Source: VBAS01 sp035292525
GTDB lineage: Bacteria; Bacteroidota; Bacteroidia; Chitinophagales; Chitinophagaceae
Reading direction: 5' to 3'
Assembly (NCBI GenBank): GCA_035292525.1
Contig: DATDPZ010000144.1
Span: 1 to 7,967 of the forward strand
Length of the DNA stretch: 7,967 nucleotides
A program made the position numbers and the translations under genes. The notes under the pieces were generated by a model. The model saw only the letters and a list, made by a program, of their open reading frames with translations. It was not told where the DNA came from and ran no database searches. Positions 5,859 through 7,967 of this stretch are shown here, one piece after another; the stretch's first letter is position 1; each line of letters starts with the position of its first letter.

Positions 5859-7589
5859 ATGAAGAGAATCTTAATTGCTGTAAGTTTTATTACAGCATTC
5901 ACATCAACCGGTGTAAAAGCACAAACCCTGCAGGAAGGGATCAACCATCTTTATGCAGATCGGTTTGCAAATGCTGTTCAGGTATTTCAAAAAATACTGG
6001 CCGTTAATCCAAACGTAATTGAAGCCACCTATTGGTTGGGTCAAACTTACCTGGATATGGATGAAAACGATGCTGCCCGGCAGCTTTACGATAAAGCATT
6101 ACAGTTAAACGGCAATGCACCTTTATTCCTTGTCGGAAGAGGGCATGTACATCTTCTTGATAAAAAGATTGAACAGGCGAGACAAATGTTTGAAGCTGCT
6201 ATTACAATTAGTAAAACCAGGAAAGGGGATGACCCGGTTGTTTTGAATGCAGTTGGCCGTGCCAATGTGGATGCGAAAGAGGGAAATTTTCAATATGCCA
6301 TTCAGGTTTTGGAGCAGGCCTTGCAACGGGATCCTAAGAATGCCGAAATTGCATTGAATCTTGGCAACGCATACAGAAAAGCAAATCCTGGCGCTGGTGG
6401 TGGTAAAGCTTATGAGTATTACCAGATGGCTTTGCAATTAAATCCAAAATTTGTTTATCCTTATATACGGGTTGCTAAATTATTTGAAACGCAAAAAAAC
6501 TGGGATTTCGTTTTAGAAAATCTTACAAAAGCCATTGAAATAGACCCCAATTTCAGTTTAGCTCTTCACGAGTTATTTTATTATTATTTTTTAACCCGGG
6601 ATTATACAAAAGCAGAAAATTTTCTGAACAGATATATTCAAAGCAAAGTACCCGAAGTAGATATACAGGATGAGTATCTTTTTGCACAGTTATGCTGGGC
6701 TAAAAAAGATTATGCCTGTGCCATCAGCAAAGCGCAGAATGTAGAGAATACAATGGGGGCAAAAACAAAACCTAAAGTGTATAAGTTATTGGCAAATTCA
6801 TATGTTGATAATGGTGATACAGCCAGTGCAAAACCTTATATAGATAAATATTTCGCCAGGGAAAAACCAGAGGACATTATTTCATATGATCTGGTTCTGA
6901 AAGGAAAAATATATGGAGCTACATCGGGTGACGAAACAATAGTTTTTGATAGTTATGTAAAAGCTGCGGAGCTGGATACTGTTTATACAGACATGATAAA
7001 AACATTACAGGATGGTGCTGATTATTTCAAGGCAAAAGGAAACAGAATTAAAGAGGCAGAAATGAGGGAAGTGCTATATAATGCAAAGAAAGATCCTTCC
7101 AGTGGGGAATTATTTAATGTAGGACTTGCTTATTACCAGGCCCAAAACTTTCCAAAAGCAATTGAAAAGTTTACCATGTATTCTGCCATGAGCCCCGATA
7201 GTATTTATGGTTATTTCTGGGGTGGTCGTGCCAACTCCGCTATTGATACGGCCATGACTGAGGGATTAGCATTACCATTTTACCTGAAAACAATTGAAGT
7301 GGCATTTAAAGATAAAGAGCGGTTTACAGGCATGGGAATTGAAGCCTGCGGTTACCTGGCCGGGTATTATAACAATATAAAAGGGAATAGGGATACCGCT
7401 ATCATTTTTATCCAAAAGGGATTGGAATTTGATTCAACAAATGCATCCTTGAAATCTACTTTGGAGATTTTACAAAAAGTAGGGCAAAATAAACAGAATA
7501 CCCCCAAAGCACAATCCAGGCCCGGTACCAAACCAGTTTCATCTATAAGAAAACCTCCTGTAGAAAATGCAGGCATTGTAAAAAATTAG
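5859..7589 (+). CDS. Secreted TPR-repeat protein
   Basis: This 576-aa protein has a cleavable signal peptide (MKRILIAVSFITAFTSTGVKA, probable cut after Ala21), so it should work in the periplasm. Multiple TPR helix pairs follow: 24-50 (GINHLYADRFANAVQVFQKIL), 54-84 (ATYWLGQTYLDM), 88-117, 127-160 (GNFQYAIQVLEQALQRDP), 164-196 (ALNLGNAYRKA), 199-230, 234-263, 272-292, 305-332, 417-446 (GLAYYQAQNFPKAIEKF) and 494-528. TPR arrays are protein-protein interaction scaffolds. The last 35 or so residues (GQNKQNTPKAQSRPGTKPV and on) are polar, basic and proline-rich and look disordered. No enzymatic motif is seen. It is the last gene of the tonB-led run, 40 bp after the binding-protein gene, and is followed by a strong terminator. 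A scaffold for the neighbouring envelope proteins is plausible but inferred from position only. Confidence 0.88.
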   Translation: MKRILIAVSFITAFTSTGVKAQTLQEGINHLYADRFANAVQVFQKILAVNPNVIEATYWLGQTYLDMDENDAARQLYDKALQLNGNAPLFLVGRGHVHLLDKKIEQARQMFEAAITISKTRKGDDPVVLNAVGRANVDAKEGNFQYAIQVLEQALQRDPKNAEIALNLGNAYRKANPGAGGGKAYEYYQMALQLNPKFVYPYIRVAKLFETQKNWDFVLENLTKAIEIDPNFSLALHELFYYYFLTRDYTKAENFLNRYIQSKVPEVDIQDEYLFAQLCWAKKDYACAISKAQNVENTMGAKTKPKVYKLLANSYVDNGDTASAKPYIDKYFAREKPEDIISYDLVLKGKIYGATSGDETIVFDSYVKAAELDTVYTDMIKTLQDGADYFKAKGNRIKEAEMREVLYNAKKDPSSGELFNVGLAYYQAQNFPKAIEKFTMYSAMSPDSIYGYFWGGRANSAIDTAMTEGLALPFYLKTIEVAFKDKERFTGMGIEACGYLAGYYNNIKGNRDTAIIFIQKGLEFDSTNASLKSTLEILQKVGQNKQNTPKAQSRPGTKPVSSIRKPPVENAGIVKN

Positions 7590-7615
7590 TGTAAGGTTTC
7601 TTCAATATAGCAAAG

Positions 7616-7648
7616 TCCTTCCCGAATTTTCCGGGAGGGATTTTTTTT
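7616..7648 (+). terminator. Rho-independent terminator after the TPR gene
   Basis: A 9-bp GC-rich stem pairs TCCTTCCCG (7616-7624) with CGGGAGGGA (7632-7640), with one T-G pair and a 7-nt loop (AATTTTC), followed by eight T (7641-7648). It begins 27 bp after the TPR stop and separates the tonB-led run from nuoA. Confidence 0.93.
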
Positions 7649-7785
7649 GCCGAAAGTTTATACGAGAAAATAGCTGGAAAAATTCAGGTTAAAGCTTATT
7701 TTCTTTCCCTCTTTTTTACGCTTTGCTTATTAATATTAAGGTTAATTGATCATCTAATCTTACTTTTGCGTTCCAGATAGAACTT
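7649..7785 (+). promoter_or_regulatory. nuoA upstream region with a candidate TAnnTTTG -7 box
   Basis: TACTTTTG at 7761-7768 matches the Bacteroidota -7 consensus TAnnTTTG exactly and lies 17 bp before the nuoA ATG, which implies a very short leader. The nearest upstream TTG (7746-7748) is only 12 bp away, shorter than the usual spacing of about 19 bp, so the -33 element is not convincing. The rest of this AT-rich stretch shows no gene. A weak AT-rich inverted repeat (GAAAATAGCT at 7666-7675 with AGCTTATTTTC at 7693-7703, one bulge) is present, with no clear role. Confidence 0.55.
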
Positions 7786-7967
7786 ATGTTTCAATTACTT
7801 CAAACTGATTTGAGTAATATTATTAGAGAGGTAAACAGTTCGGGAAGTTACCTGCCTGTAGGCATTCAATTACTGATTGTGGCTGGTATGATCTTCTTTC
7901 TTCTTGGCGTCACTCATTGGTTGGGTCCCAAAAGAAAAACGGCAGATAAGCTGGAAGTTTTTACCAG
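7786..7967 (+). CDS. nuoA: NADH-quinone oxidoreductase subunit A, N-terminal part (partial)
   Basis: The frame opens at the ATG at 7786 and runs off the window after 60 codons plus two bases. It reads MFQLLQTDLSNIIREVNS, then SYLPVGIQLLIVAGMIFFLLGVTHWLGPKRKTADKLEVFT. NuoA proteins begin with a YLP motif leading into the first transmembrane helix (here about 22-45) and then the conserved loop LGPKR..(x)..KL.x(Y/F), which is seen at 46-60. NuoA is a small membrane subunit of the proton-pumping complex I arm, next to NuoH and NuoJ. The adjacent candidate promoter and the terminator upstream suggest this is the first gene of a nuo operon that continues past the window. The remaining helices and the conserved acidic residues lie outside the visible part. 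Confidence 0.9.
   Translation, partial: MFQLLQTDLSNIIREVNSSGSYLPVGIQLLIVAGMIFFLLGVTHWLGPKRKTADKLEVFT

Noticed and set aside
5435..5944. Minus-strand open frame of 169 codons across the binding-protein/TPR junction.
   Set aside because: It is antisense to two well-supported genes, crosses their boundary, and has no recognisable domain; treated as a shadow frame.
7666..7703. Weak inverted repeat upstream of nuoA as a second terminator or operator.
   Set aside because: The arms are mostly A-T with a bulge and a 17-nt loop; such pairings are expected by chance here.

Overview
The window looks like chromosomal DNA of a Bacteroidota bacterium, most likely from the Chitinophagaceae/Sphingobacteriales side. 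The reasons are a SusC/SusD pair, a Bacteroidota-style TonB with the N-terminal RNKSYGAY block, AT-rich DNA with almost no Shine-Dalgarno sequences, and a TAnnTTTG-type -7 box. The taxonomic call is an inference from gene style; nothing was searched.

Layout. (1) Positions 2-1724, plus strand: the 3' end of a SusC-type TonB-dependent receptor, then a complete SusD-like lipoprotein, closed by a hairpin terminator at about 1761-1795. No carbohydrate-active enzyme follows. (2) Positions 1802-3711, minus strand: a low-molecular-weight protein tyrosine phosphatase gene followed by hisS, probably co-transcribed. Their junction (about 3153-3254) is a mosaic of small repeats: a 21-nt near-palindrome that has become coding sequence at the phosphatase C-terminus, and four tandem 9-mers that run into the hisS start codon. 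(3) Positions 3818-7589, plus strand: a compact four-gene, operon-like run of tonB, a 72-aa two-helix membrane protein, a PstS-like substrate-binding lipoprotein, and a secreted TPR-repeat protein. It ends in a strong rho-independent terminator at 7616-7648. (4) Positions 7786-7967, plus strand: the first 60 codons of nuoA (respiratory complex I), with a candidate -7 box just upstream. The gene runs off the window.

How the parts relate. SusC/SusD bind and import oligosaccharides or similar ligands at the outer membrane, and SusC-type receptors need TonB for energy. The TonB here may or may not be the partner of this SusC, because the two lie in separate transcription units. The TonB/small membrane protein/binding protein/TPR run has no ABC permease or ATPase, so the PstS-like protein probably has an envelope role other than phosphate import. 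hisS and nuoA are housekeeping genes. I see no CRISPR array, tRNA, rRNA, insertion sequence or defence system. The most interesting items are the repeat mosaic at the phosphatase/hisS junction and the function of the tonB-to-TPR cassette.
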